Shown here one piece after another: positions 1 through 63,332 of a stretch of DNA of 64,000 nucleotides (the stretch's first letter is position 1; each line of letters opens with the position of its first letter). A model generated the notes under the pieces. That model was not told where the DNA came from, made no database searches, and saw nothing but the letters and a program-made list of their open reading frames with translations. The translations under genes were made by a program, and so were the position numbers. This stretch comes from Amorphochlora amoebiformis (lineage: Eukaryota; Cercozoa; Chlorarachniophyceae), in assembly GCA_054601695.1 (NCBI GenBank), contig BAAHQB010000061.1, positions 434,001-498,000 on the forward strand, in the 5' to 3' direction.

Positions 1-89
1 CCCCCCCCCCCCCCCCTCCTCTCGTATCTATAAGCATGTGTCCCCCCCCCCCCGTTTTTTTAATCGATCTGCCCCCCCCCCCCCCCCCC
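1..89. repeat. Poly-C tracts at left edge
   Basis: Three pure C runs (1-16, 41-53 and 72-89) are separated by short mixed sequence and flanked by T runs (55-61, 90-95). They lie in the intron following the last visible exon of the proline-synthesis gene. Long homopolymers at the edge of a window could be real G/C tracts or poorly resolved sequence. Confidence 0.9.
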
Positions 90-106
90 TTTTTTATGCT
101 GAGTAC

Positions 107-3864
<3,758 letters not shown>

Positions 3865-4372
3865 TCTTCTAGGGTCCTACGGAATATGGATATCGAAAAG
3901 TTCTGGAGGATGTACGCAAGGCGAGGGGTGCACATGGACAGACGAGAGACTGGCCGCGCAAATATGTAGATGGGTTTTACGAGCAGTATGTGCAGGACGT
4001 GCAAGTATGGGTATGGGTGTTTGCGGGCGTGAGAGGGCGTATGCTGTTCGAGTAAGCGTGTGCGTGCGGTGTCTACGTCGTCAACGCGTAAAACATTCCC
4101 ATATCTCACAAGATACGATAGAGAATTATAAGAAATCGCATGTATTGATCATAAAGAATAGATACAGATCCAAATTCTGTTCGGTGGGATCATCGGGGAA
4201 GTAACAAGTGCGATGGAGACTCATCGATTTCCACGGAGGGATGCGGTACCGTTTGCAGGGTTTGGGTTCCGATACTGTCCCGGGGATGTCCTCGGAATCT
4301 AGAAGGGACATCTGCGGGACACCAAAGACCTCAAGTTCGGGTACGGCCTGAGTTCGTCCGGGTGCGGCCTAC
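3865..4372. promoter_or_regulatory. Divergent intergenic region, kinase gene and small + gene
   Basis: These 508 bp separate the ATG at 3864 (minus) from the ATG at 4373 (plus). The sequence is non-repetitive and GC-balanced, unlike the introns. It should hold two 5' UTRs and promoters. I see no clear TATA box or other convincing core element. A spliced 5' exon of the + gene could also lie here. Confidence 0.5.
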
Positions 4373-4982
4373 ATGATACAGCAGCAGGAAGGAGATGTGA
4401 AGAACAGCAGGAAAAGGGTTCGGGATGAGACGGAAGAACAACAGACAGGGATGCTGCCGAGATCCCATCAGAAGAGGAAGATGGAGGGAAGAGAAGCACG
4501 TCGTCAAGGAAAGATCGAAGGTCTTCGTAGCGGCGATACAGGCGAAGCCAGTTCCGCCCAATCGGATGTAGCTAGTCTGATTCAAATCAACACTCCTGCT
4601 CAATCCATGGGCCCCCGGGATGATGCGAAAAACAATAAGGTTTGACTAATTGCATCCATACCATCAATAATCCAACCAAAACTTTTACCCAAGCCCGTAC
4701 CCTATTAAGATAACTAATCTTAATACCTAGTTCTCTAGGCAGCAGGGGGTAAGGGGCAGGGGGCAGGGAGCGAGGTCAGAGTGTTGAAGAGCATTAAGTT
4801 AGGGGAAAGGACCCAAATACACCCAATACAGCAACCCGCCCTGAGCCCAATAAAAACCTCAACCCTTTCGTCACATAAAATAAAATATTAGGCCTTCCAT
4901 AATACTCTACGTGTATAATCTGTGCCTATAAAAATATACACATTTATGCATATATATATTATACATATACATATATACATAC

Positions 4983-5048
<66 letters not shown>

Positions 5049-5117
5049 ATATATATATATAATATATATATATATACTATGTAGCAGTATGAAAATTGAA
5101 ATATTATTTACGTAAAC

Positions 5118-5160
<43 letters not shown>

Positions 5161-5164
5161 TTAT

Positions 5165-5200
<36 letters not shown>

Positions 5201-5600
5201 CTACATGTACTAATATATATATGTGTGTGTTGTATATATATATTTATCAATTATAATATGTAACATGTAACTCACAGGTTTTTTCTCTTAATTCGCAAAA
5301 CATCTAACTTCCCCCATAACCCGCCAGATACCCGACGCCCTCTCGCGCTGGGTTGACACCATGATGGATACCGTGAAGGAGAGACTGGATTCTCAAGTTC
5401 GCGCAATGGAGGCCAAGATTCTCGATAAAGTAAGCCAGATAAATCACCTCTTCGGAAAAGCAGCGCAGACCACATTTATGAGTGAGGAGGGGTTTAGAAA
5501 GTTCGTTTCGGCTCTTCGGGAGGATTACGCGAAGCGGCTGCCTCGAGATTTTGAAAATATAAATAAGCTGTTGCTTGTGTATCATATGAAACAGTCTTGA
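4373..5600 (+). CDS. Unrecognised small coiled-coil protein, two exons
   Basis: No family recognised. Exons 4373-4639 and 5328-5600 join in phase 0 (donor AATAAG|GTTTG, acceptor CCGCCAG|ATA) to give about 179 residues ending in TGA. An in-frame TGA lies eight codons before the ATG at 4373, so this start is plausible, although a spliced upstream exon is possible. Residues 1-89 are very hydrophilic and basic/acidic (for example KRKMEGREARRQGK), resembling a disordered or nuclear-targeting segment. Residues 90-179 are mostly helical with coiled-coil spacing (WVDTMMDTVKERLDSQVRAM, then EEGFRKFVSALREDYAKRL). The first exon ends next to a compact, TA-free stretch; the intron 4640-5327 then holds (TA)n at about 4990-5200. 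The gene is convergent with VPS13. Confidence 0.55.
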
Positions 5601-5986
5601 AGTTACAAGATATAATATTGACCGGGGGTCATGGCACGAATGATGCAACACTAAATACGTATATGCTCTAGATGCTAGTATGAGTCGACTCATAGTGCTT
5701 AGTAGTAGCTAGACAGTTCTAGAGTTGTCACTTAGACACCTTCCGATTATGACGCAGTCGTCACTTCTGAGTCAGAATCACTAGATCATGCTGAGACCCG
5801 TGAGGATGGCTTCATAGCTAGCATCTATCTTGGTTCAAATTTATGAGTCTCATCTCAGTCATCTGAATGGAAATATCCAGATTAGACATTGAAATGATAT
5901 TCAAGTTCGAATGAATGCAGTCTGGTTCTAAAGATTAAATTGTCAATGTAAGAATCCATCAAATCCATTTGCAGCGGCCAGAGCGA
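5601..5986. other. Convergent 3' region between the small + gene and VPS13
   Basis: 386 bp of mixed sequence without TA arrays, lying between the TGA of the + gene and the TAG of VPS13. It should hold both 3' UTRs. No AATAAA was found on either strand here that I could confidently assign; ATTAAA occurs at about 5934 on the + strand. Confidence 0.4.
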
Positions 5987-51235
<45,249 letters not shown>

Positions 51236-51484
51236 GGCTTCTCGGACCGATCACCCCTATAGGTTCGCCTTTGAACCTGCGAAAGTATCTATTCGGGATG
51301 CAAAATGGACGAGCAGACGAAAGGGAGCCTCACACGATCGGGACGGGGGTTCAATCTCTCACTCCACGTGGTTCGTCACTCTGCGTGACCATTCAGATGA
51401 ATATTGTACGAAGGGAAATCCGGGATTTGTGAGAATCCCGGTAAGAATTTCCAGAGACAAGGTTCGGATGGCTGCTTAGGAGAC
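51236..51484. promoter_or_regulatory. Bidirectional promoter between VPS13 and the HECT ligase gene
   Basis: Only 249 bp lie between the VPS13 ATG (51235, minus) and the HECT-ligase ATG (51485, plus). The sequence has no microsatellite and balanced GC. No TATA box is apparent. Both 5' UTRs and both core promoters must fit here unless either gene has an upstream non-coding exon. Confidence 0.7.
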
Positions 51485-52525
51485 ATGTTTGGACGGAAGA
51501 AAGTAGACCTGGGGGGTTCCAAGCAAGATCGAAAGGGTATAAATCGCACAAAGACGTATGTGTGTTGTACGAGATACAGTCGATGGGACGAAAACATTCA
51601 CGAAATTGTGCACTTGGTGCAGACCTAATTCGGAATGCAAAGAAGAAGAGGGTCGAACGGGAGGAACACGACAAGCGGGTACGAGTTCCGGCGCATTCTC
51701 ATATTTCACATGTATTCGAACGCTCCGTGATTTAGTAGTCATTATTGGTGACATTTTTCTGGCACAAACGACGTTTCAAAACGATATTTTAAAAATCCTT
51801 CGTATCTGTATGCAGGAAGCAGCGACCATAGTATTTCAGAAGTCTTATCGAGGATCAAAAGAGGTTATTTATGGTTGATGGTTCTCAATTTAATATGCAT
51901 AGCTTACCCATTCTCAAACCCACACAAAATTGACTGGATACGAAAACGTAATCAGCGGCGGTTGGTCTACAAACGTGCCGTCGACGAGTTCAAACACATC
52001 TCCACAGAGATTGCCGCACAGGTAAGTCTCATTTCTCAAAATTAATTCAAGGATGAAACCTTGCGCATACATGCAGGCCAAAACCAAGAAAAAGGGCAAA
52101 CGTGGCAGCACGATATCGCGATTATTGTACATAACTTCCCTTCTCATCCGTCTCCAAAAGTCCCAGCCAAGCCTAGACAAGAAATCTAAGGTACATTACT
52201 CATGGGTCGTACTATAACCTCCACCATGTTCATCGGATTTCTGCTCGCAATGCGTCCAGCCTTGATAATTTTTTCAACCAGGCCTTGCATGCTCGTCGAG
52301 TCCAGGCCGCGCTGGTATATGTCGTGGCGCGAGCCAAGAAAACAGACAAGGGTAACTATTTTTTGGGACTTGTGGACAGGAACATGCGTCGGCGCAAGGA
52401 ATGTGCTAATCAGCTGTCCTTTTTCGCACGGGTTGGGGCGCAGATGGTAGCGGAGATGAAGGTTATCAGTCTTAAAAAGCATGTATGTACGTATGTATAT
52501 TACATACACACATGCATATATATAA

Positions 52526-52557
<32 letters not shown>

Positions 52558-52570
52558 TACATTATATATA

Positions 52571-52607
<37 letters not shown>

Positions 52608-52703
52608 CATATGTGTGTGTGTGTGTTTTAGATTGTGTAAAAATGTGTAACAACCACACTTCTATTAAAGAAAAGGCTCCGACAACATATACTATATACA
52701 TAC

Positions 52704-52738
<35 letters not shown>

Positions 52739-52820
52739 CATGTATGTACATTTATATATATAAAAACATATTATATTAACACACACATATATATTACATA
52801 TATATACATATATATATATA

Positions 52821-52905
<85 letters not shown>

Positions 52906-52997
52906 TATATATATATACATACACATATTTATGTACATGTTAATATAATATGTATGTAATATAATTTATATATATATATGTATATAATATATGTATA

Positions 52998-53052
<55 letters not shown>

Positions 53053-53069
53053 TGTTATATTACAATATC

Positions 53070-53107
<38 letters not shown>

Positions 53108-53151
53108 ATATTTACATACATATAAAATATATATGTGAATATAAAATAAAT

Positions 53152-53183
<32 letters not shown>

Positions 53184-53933
53184 TACAATCTTATCTTATA
53201 TGCATCATGAAAATACATTGTACATGATACCTAACCAGGACCGCAAGCAAACCAAGAGCCGTGCTCTCATACTCCGGTTCGTCGCCATGACCCTCAACCC
53301 CAACCTCATGGCTCTAGCCAACCCCAAGAACTGCTACATCGCCTATCCGCAACACATTACCATCGCCTTTGCTGAGGGAAAGGGCGTGGCTTACTGGCTG
53401 GGGAGAGCTATACAAGGGGAAAAGGTGGGATTCTCTTTTCCTTTGGTTTTGGGAATGGTCTTCATGTGATGGATTGACGGGTATTTAGATCTCAGATATT
53501 GATAAATTTTTCATTCTTGGGTATCAGGATAAGAAAGGTGCTATGATTGTGGCGATGATTCAGGTAAGTGTATGTCAAGGCTTTGTGCGGTTTTTTTTTA
53601 GAAGAGTCATGGTTTTGTTTGTGTGAGATCAGCTTGGGTTTAGGGGGTTTTGGCTCGACGATGCAACAGGAAACGTAAGCATGTCTTAAAAGTACAATTT
53701 TTATATACTTCGTTCGCGCAAAGTCACATATTTATTACTATATTCATTTAAACGTCTTTTGATGTATATTATGTATTTTATATATACATATATTATATAT
53801 ATATATATATATATATAAATATATATATGTATATATCATACGGTTATATTATATGTATACGTACAACAATATACATATATTTTCATATATACATAAGTAC
53901 ATTTGCATATATACACACACACACACATATATG

Positions 53934-53967
<34 letters not shown>

Positions 53968-54012
53968 CGCAGACACACACACATATATATATACACATAT
54001 ATATACACATAT

Positions 54013-54056
<44 letters not shown>

Positions 54057-54137
54057 TATATACACACATATATACATACATATATATATATATATATAAT
54101 ATATGATAATCATAGTAATAAATACATATTCACACAT

Positions 54138-54183
<46 letters not shown>

Positions 54184-54330
54184 TGTATGTATCTATATAT
54201 ATTTTATTTATTTATATTCGTACTTGATACGCAGGTTGTGTTTGTGTGTGTGTGTTTGTGCAAACCCGAACGTGCACGTTACATGTACGTGTACATTTAC
54301 TTACATACCTATTTATATGTATAAAGATAT

Positions 54331-54361
<31 letters not shown>

Positions 54362-55574
54362 CATACATATATATATATATATATACATGTATGCATACCA
54401 TAATTTATAGTATACATACATATGCATACATACATATATACATATATATATATATACATTATTGTATTAGGCATCCAAACCAGCCACCACTGCCTTCGTC
54501 TCCAATATTCTCACACGTACGCTGGAATATAATATGAACATATAAACGCAAACTTGTGGCATATCACTCATACATACATACATAAATATATATATATATA
54601 TATATATATATTATTTATATATATAGATAAGTATATATATATATATATATATATATTTAATATACATATATTATATATATGTATATATGTGTATATGTAT
54701 GTAATGCACATAAAAATGTATATATATATATATATATATATATAAACGCAAACTTGTAGCATATCACTCATACATATATGTATATGTGTATGTATACACA
54801 CATATATATATACATATATATATATGTAAAAAAATATATATATATATATATATTTAAATATACATACATTATATATATGTATATGTGTATATGTATGTAA
54901 TGCACATAAAAATGTATACACACACACACACACATATAAATATATATATATATATATTTGTATATATATATATATGTGAATATACATATGCTATAATAAA
55001 ACATTTATATCTATATATATATATATATATATGTATAAATATATAGTTATATACGTAAATAAATGTTTATACGTATAATAAATCGATATATATAGGTACA
55101 TATACATATATACGTGTATACGTATACATATATATATATATATATATACATATAATATATATATATATACATATATATACATATATATATATGTATGTAT
55201 TAATTGTGTGTGTTCATACATATGCATATTAGATATCATGAATATAAATTAAATATATAAATATATACATATATATATATATATATATATTGCAGAATAT
55301 TTTCATATACAAACAAATATCAAAATGTGAAATTAATATGTATTATATATTATGTATGTATGTATATGTAATATTTATACATAGATTTGTTGTACATATA
55401 TATATATATATATATACATAAATACACATACATATTCGCAGTGCCCGTGGCCTTTTCAAAACCATCGAACGGACTTCTGAAACTTATGTTTAGCCCCAAG
55501 ACAAGCAATTCCGGGTTTGTTACAAGTGCATGGGACACACTTACGCAGGCGATTCTTGTTATGTCGAGGTGAGG

Positions 55575-55639
<65 letters not shown>

Positions 55640-55662
55640 GTGTATGTGTGTGTGTGTGTGTT

Positions 55663-55731
<69 letters not shown>

Positions 55732-55754
55732 TACATGTAGATAGATACATGTAC

Positions 55755-55809
<55 letters not shown>

Positions 55810-56206
55810 CATAGGCATATTATTTTACGATATCTATCTATTTACAAGTATGTATTAACGGGGTATATTATACATCAAGGATTGGTGCGTTAGACAAGTT
55901 GAGATGCGGAGGAATCACAGCACCTCCGATTGCCTTTCTTTTTGGTAGCCTACATAGCTGTGTAGATGTGTTACAATTCGATACATACACGTAAATGTAA
56001 TGTAGTATACTTATATGTACAAATACATCATATATATATATATGTATTTCTATAGTTACATATACATATATATATATATATATATTTGTTTATATGTGAA
56101 TGTAGAGATATTGATATCTATATTTACACGTTTATTATTGTTATTACAGTTATACAATTATATAAATACACGTACAAATATATATATATATATATATATT
56201 ATATAT

Positions 56207-56261
<55 letters not shown>

Positions 56262-56406
56262 TACATATATATATATATATATAAATATATATCATATATA
56301 TATATATATATATAATATACATATATGTATATATATATATATATATATTATATAATATGTAATATAATATATATGTACATATATATTATAGTACAAACAT
56401 ACACAC

Positions 56407-56447
<41 letters not shown>

Positions 56448-56506
56448 GTGTGTATATGTATGCATATATATATATAAGTATATATGTATATATTATATAC
56501 ATACAG

Positions 56507-56539
<33 letters not shown>

Positions 56540-56679
56540 GAAGTACATATGTATATGTGTGTGAAATGTATATATATACATATATATATATATATATGTA
56601 TATATGTATTTATATTTTATATATGTATATATATATATATATATGTATTTATATTATATCATATATATATATATACATG

Positions 56680-56715
<36 letters not shown>

Positions 56716-56797
56716 CATGTATAAATCTAAATGTACATATATATATATATATATATGTGCATATGTATATATATATATTTACATACATGAACATATA

Positions 56798-56831
<34 letters not shown>

Positions 56832-57010
56832 GATATATATATATATATATATATATTATTCATGTATGTGCATATAAACAATATTTTATCTGCAATATAA
56901 ATACGTATAGAGATACATGCATAAATTACATATAATATGTATATACATACACACACATATATATATATGTAAATATATATTTATATATATGTAAATATAT
57001 ATATATATTT

Positions 57011-57047
<37 letters not shown>

Positions 57048-57254
57048 CTAGGTAACCTTCTCTCCATTTGGCAGCATGGGCAATCGTGGGGGAATAAGAA
57101 GAAAGGTGAGGATCTTGGGGCGGAAGCTAAGATGACACGTGCCGAGAGGGAGGCTGAGAGGAGGGCAGCTATCAAGCGAATGGTGCCTTTCATGACCATG
57201 ATTACAATTGTGATTCAGAGATGCCCGGAGGTAGGAATATGAGATCTCATATCC

Positions 57255-57285
<31 letters not shown>

Positions 57286-57358
57286 TATATATATATATAT
57301 TATTTATATACATATGCATATAATATCATATATATATATATATATATTATTTATATAC

Positions 57359-57448
<90 letters not shown>

Positions 57449-57480
57449 ATGTATAGATATTATATATATATATATATATA

Positions 57481-57516
<36 letters not shown>

Positions 57517-57839
57517 TATATGTATATATACATATAGATATTATATATGCTCGTGTAAGATACATCTAGATTTAAATACTACATCATGCATAAATCATAT
57601 TGGGAGTATATCTCAATATAATGTGTTTATTACATATATCTTTATCTAGACCTGTGTGAAACCCTTGATGGAAACCATACAGCGTGGCGGTCACAGCATT
57701 GGAAGTAACATAATACCTATGCATACGTACTATTGTTTATAAAACGTATGGTAACACATAATAGTATATATATATACATTATATGTATGTATATTTCTAT
57801 ACATTACATAAACCTACATACCTAAGTCTAAATATACAT

Positions 57840-57884
<45 letters not shown>

Positions 57885-57906
57885 ATATATGTATACATAT
57901 ATAAAT

Positions 57907-57939
<33 letters not shown>

Positions 57940-58172
57940 TAGATGTGCTGTCGTCACAGCTTCGCATAGCATTTTCTCCAGGGCATAATAACCTGCTCAA
58001 TATGCCATTCCAGGTTGACCCTTCCATATTCGCCGAATTTCGTGCATAGACCCTTCTGAAGATACCTACGCTTTAGATGTTTAAGTCATAAAAATAGATA
58101 AATTCATATAAGAAATTGTATTGTTAAATGAAAAAATACCAATAAAGCATATATATGTATGTATTATATATG

Positions 58173-58229
<57 letters not shown>

Positions 58230-58927
58230 GTATACATATATATATATATATATATATCCTCTGCAGCTCATTCTACACTCTACCCACCTCCAAGACCTCA
58301 AATATACATACCGTCCCAACGAAAAAGAAGTACCTCACCAATCCATCTTCACCCCTGCGTGACATAGCACATGAGACATGGCACGTGCTCTAAATTACAC
58401 ATGTGAGAGGCTTGTGGTTGACAGTGGGCGGAAACCGACGAGGAGCTGCGAGGCATGGGCCTAGATGTGTTTCGGCAGGTTCCGGGATACCTTGGTCAGG
58501 TCGTTCGGATGCTCATCGTAATGTGCAAGTACTGGCCCGGCAAACGTCATTCGATTCTTAGTAAGAAAATCAGATTTGGGTTTTAATTTCAAATTTGTAT
58601 TTGTATATTCTGTGTATGAATGGATACACGAACTGTATACATTATGTAGTTGTATGTATCTCTATTATATATGTATAGTATGTATATACATATACATATA
58701 CATAATATATATATATATATATATGTAAAAACATTTTATACATGTGTATTTATGTACATGTATATCTTTACCATAGAATGCATTCTAGGTGCTCTAGCGT
58801 TCACAACTCCTTGCCTACCGATTATGTGGGGTTATTTAGAGACCCACATTTGCCCTCTAAACCACAAGGGGACCAGGCGAAAGCGGGCTAAATCCAAACA
58901 AGGTATTATATATGCATATATATTTTA

Positions 58928-58968
<41 letters not shown>

Positions 58969-59426
58969 TATATATATATATATATATATACATAAATATA
59001 TATACACATATACATATATATTATATTCATCTAGCCTGATGTATATATATATATATATGTTCATATGTTCATTTGTACATATACATGTAGATACAAACGC
59101 ACATATATTAGGAGATAGTAAATTCGACCAGAAGGTTCCAGGGGGATACGCGTATGAGGCTCTGGAGTCCCAATCCACGCAAAACTCTAGGGGTGTGGAG
59201 AAGAAGATTCCAAAGGTGTCCGCTGGAGTAGGGCGATTATTTCCCTTTGAGTCCAATTTTGAATTTAATAATTCGGGTTCTTGCTCGGGTTTTAGCGTTA
59301 CTATTACTTTTTTCCTTGGATAATATGCGCACATACACACATACACACAAATACACACACATTATATATTGTGCGATGTGTTCCCATGTGTGTGTGTGTG
59401 TGTATCGATGTATACATACATACATA

Positions 59427-59458
<32 letters not shown>

Positions 59459-59459
59459 A

Positions 59460-59498
<39 letters not shown>

Positions 59499-59529
59499 AT
59501 ATATATATACCTTTCTTGGTTAGGTTATA

Positions 59530-59579
<50 letters not shown>

Positions 59580-59595
59580 CACATATATACACACA

Positions 59596-59672
<77 letters not shown>

Positions 59673-59782
59673 ATATATATATAATATATATATATCTCTA
59701 TGTGGATAAATACGTATATATATATATATATACAATATATATATGTATATATATATACGTACATTATAAAACATCATATATA

Positions 59783-59848
<66 letters not shown>

Positions 59849-60214
59849 ATTATAAAACATACATATAATATATATATATATATATAATACATATATATAT
59901 ATATATATATTATATAACATATACATATATATGTAGTATTCAATACATATATTTATATATATATTTTTATATATGTACATAATATATATATATATCTATT
60001 TATAGTTATATAATATATAATATATGTAATATATATTAATATATTATATGCAGCCGCAGAAGAAATCAAGCGGGTTGCTCTCGTTCTTGTCCAAGGGTCA
60101 AATATGCATACATAGTACAGCAATATATGTATACATATATATATATGTGTGTGTGTGTGTGGTGTGTGTGTGGTGTGTGTGTGTGTATATATCATATCAT
60201 ATGAAGATGTAAAG

Positions 60215-60262
<48 letters not shown>

Positions 60263-60807
60263 CATATATTTATATATATATACATATATATATATATACA
60301 CATATGTGTGTGTAAGTATGTATACAATATATATATAATTGTATGGATGTTTTTTATGGATACTACTAACACTTCTGAACACATGTACACTGTACATTTG
60401 TATTTACAAATACATATATATACACATATATATATACATATATATATGTACAATAATACATACATACATATGTATATATATACATATATACATGTAAATA
60501 TATGTAATGTAAATATACATATACATATGGTCTATATATATAATGTATATATATATATATATATAATGAAATTAGGTATTGCAACTGCTGTCCGTAAAGT
60601 ATCTGGTAATTTATAGATATAAGACGTATTATATACATATATATATGTATATACATATATATATCTATATATATATATATATCTATATCTATATTCATAT
60701 ATATATATATATATATACATATAAATATATGTATACTTATTTATTATATAATATGTATATATATATATATATGTATGTATATGTATTTTATTACATTTTA
60801 TTACATA

Positions 60808-60849
<42 letters not shown>

Positions 60850-61108
60850 CTGTATATTTATGTATTTTATTACATTATATTACATATAGTTACATGAATA
60901 TATGTGTGTATACGTATACATACGTAAATATTATACGTATATACATAGGTACATATAAATGTTTCTATATACATATGTATGTATTTATTTCTATGAAAAA
61001 TAGAAATGCAACATCAAATACATAAACACGCAAAGGATATGGCAGAAATCCAATAATGGACACTTGGCTACAAGCAATCTATGCACCTCCTGCCCAGGCA
61101 ACACATTT

Positions 61109-61176
<68 letters not shown>

Positions 61177-61335
61177 GTATGTATATATATGTATAAACAT
61201 ATATATATATATATGTATATATTTATTATCAACTGTCCCTCTCCTCTCTCTCAATGTCGCGCTCTTCCTTATTGTATTCACATATGTATACATACATATA
61301 TATATATATATATACATATACATACACATGTATAC

Positions 61336-61369
<34 letters not shown>

Positions 61370-61762
61370 TGTGTGTGTGTATATATGTACGAATGCATTT
61401 AAATATAGAAAATGTAAATACCTTTCATATTCTACCAGAGTGTGAAGTCATCGCAATTAGCCGACATATTCTACCTTTTCGCGGGAGCGTTTTCCTCGGC
61501 AATCGCAGTAAATAATAATAATATTAATAGTAATAATAGTAATAATATTATTAGTAATAATGACCTATACTCATAATAATTTTGTATGTATGTGTATGTG
61601 TGTGTATATATATGTGTGTATATATATGCAAACATATATAAAATGTACACATACGTATATACATATATATATATATACATATGTGTGTGTATATATATAT
61701 ATTGCATATCTATAATTATAGTAATAATATATATATATACATACATATATATATATATATAT

Positions 61763-61818
<56 letters not shown>

Positions 61819-62099
61819 TAAAGAAGTAACAATAAGCATAACCAATACTAATATAATTATATTTATAATTATTAATATATATATATATATATAAAAACGT
61901 ATATGTATACATATATATATATATATATTACGTGTAGCTTATAAATCTATGTCTGTTTCCACAATCAGGGCCTTGAGATGGACGAAATGGCTGGTATGAT
62001 AAGCCCCGTGCAGTTGGGGGAAGGAGGCGGGTATATTATAAATGTCATGTAGAAATATACATATATGTAAATGTGTGTATATATATATACATGTATCTA

Positions 62100-62193
<94 letters not shown>

Positions 62194-62203
62194 TTTATAT
62201 GTA

Positions 62204-62264
<61 letters not shown>

Positions 62265-62623
62265 TCATATATACATATATAAATATATATATATATATAA
62301 TATATAATGTATAATATATATATATACATATATATATATATACATATATATCAATATAATATATATATACATATATACTTATACACATATGTACATATAT
62401 ATATATACATATATGTGTGCGTATATTTATAAGAAACCCACTTCTACCGAAGAAGAGGTTGCAACAACAACATGTATATAAATATATATGTATATATATA
62501 TATATATATAATTATATTTGAATTTATTAGGGTGGAATACATGATACGGATGGTGAAGAATATTGTATTTGATTTCTACTTCCATCGAAACACGTTACCA
62601 CAGCCACAGAGGTTTATATATTA

Positions 62624-62673
<50 letters not shown>

Positions 62674-63004
62674 ACAAATCCAAGAAATTAAAGCGGCAAT
62701 AATAACGTAGAGATAAATTAAAAACGCAGACCTTGGCTTGGAATTGATCCTCAGACCTCCGCCTCACAAGCCGATATTGCCTCCATCTCGATGGCCCTTT
62801 TGACGCAGGTTAGTTCATATGTAATATATATATATATATATTGTATATATATATATATACATATATATATATGTAATTATACATATATATATATATATAT
62901 GTAAATATATATATATATATATATATGCCTGTGTATTTTGTAGTTCCGACAGAAATATGTTCGCGTTGCATTCTGTGTCGAGTCGGCGTGGGAGGTACAC
63001 TTAG

Positions 63005-63050
<46 letters not shown>

Positions 63051-63088
63051 ATATGTGTGTATGTATATGAACATGTACATAAAAATAG

Positions 63089-63129
<41 letters not shown>

Positions 63130-63283
63130 ATGCGTGTGTGTATATATTATATATACATAACGTATATACATATCTACATAATTGTCATATTTTTTTTTAA
63201 TGCACATATACTGTGTGCATATATACACATATGCATGTAAATATATAACTCATGCATATTTCCATAACCATATGCACGCATAA

Positions 63284-63332
<49 letters not shown>

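Noticed and set aside
4299-4603. Minus-strand frames antisense to the small + gene
   Set aside because: The + strand frame has splice sites that join in phase to the next exon; the minus frames do not.
51871-51955. Start codon at 51878 reading [20 protein letters not shown] as N-terminus of the + gene
   Set aside because: The better model uses upstream exons with the group's [11 protein letters not shown] start and treats 51864-51955 as an intron.
51914-52180. 88-codon minus-strand frame upstream of VPS13
   Set aside because: Antisense to two phase-matched HECT-ligase exons; VPS13 already has its start at 51235.
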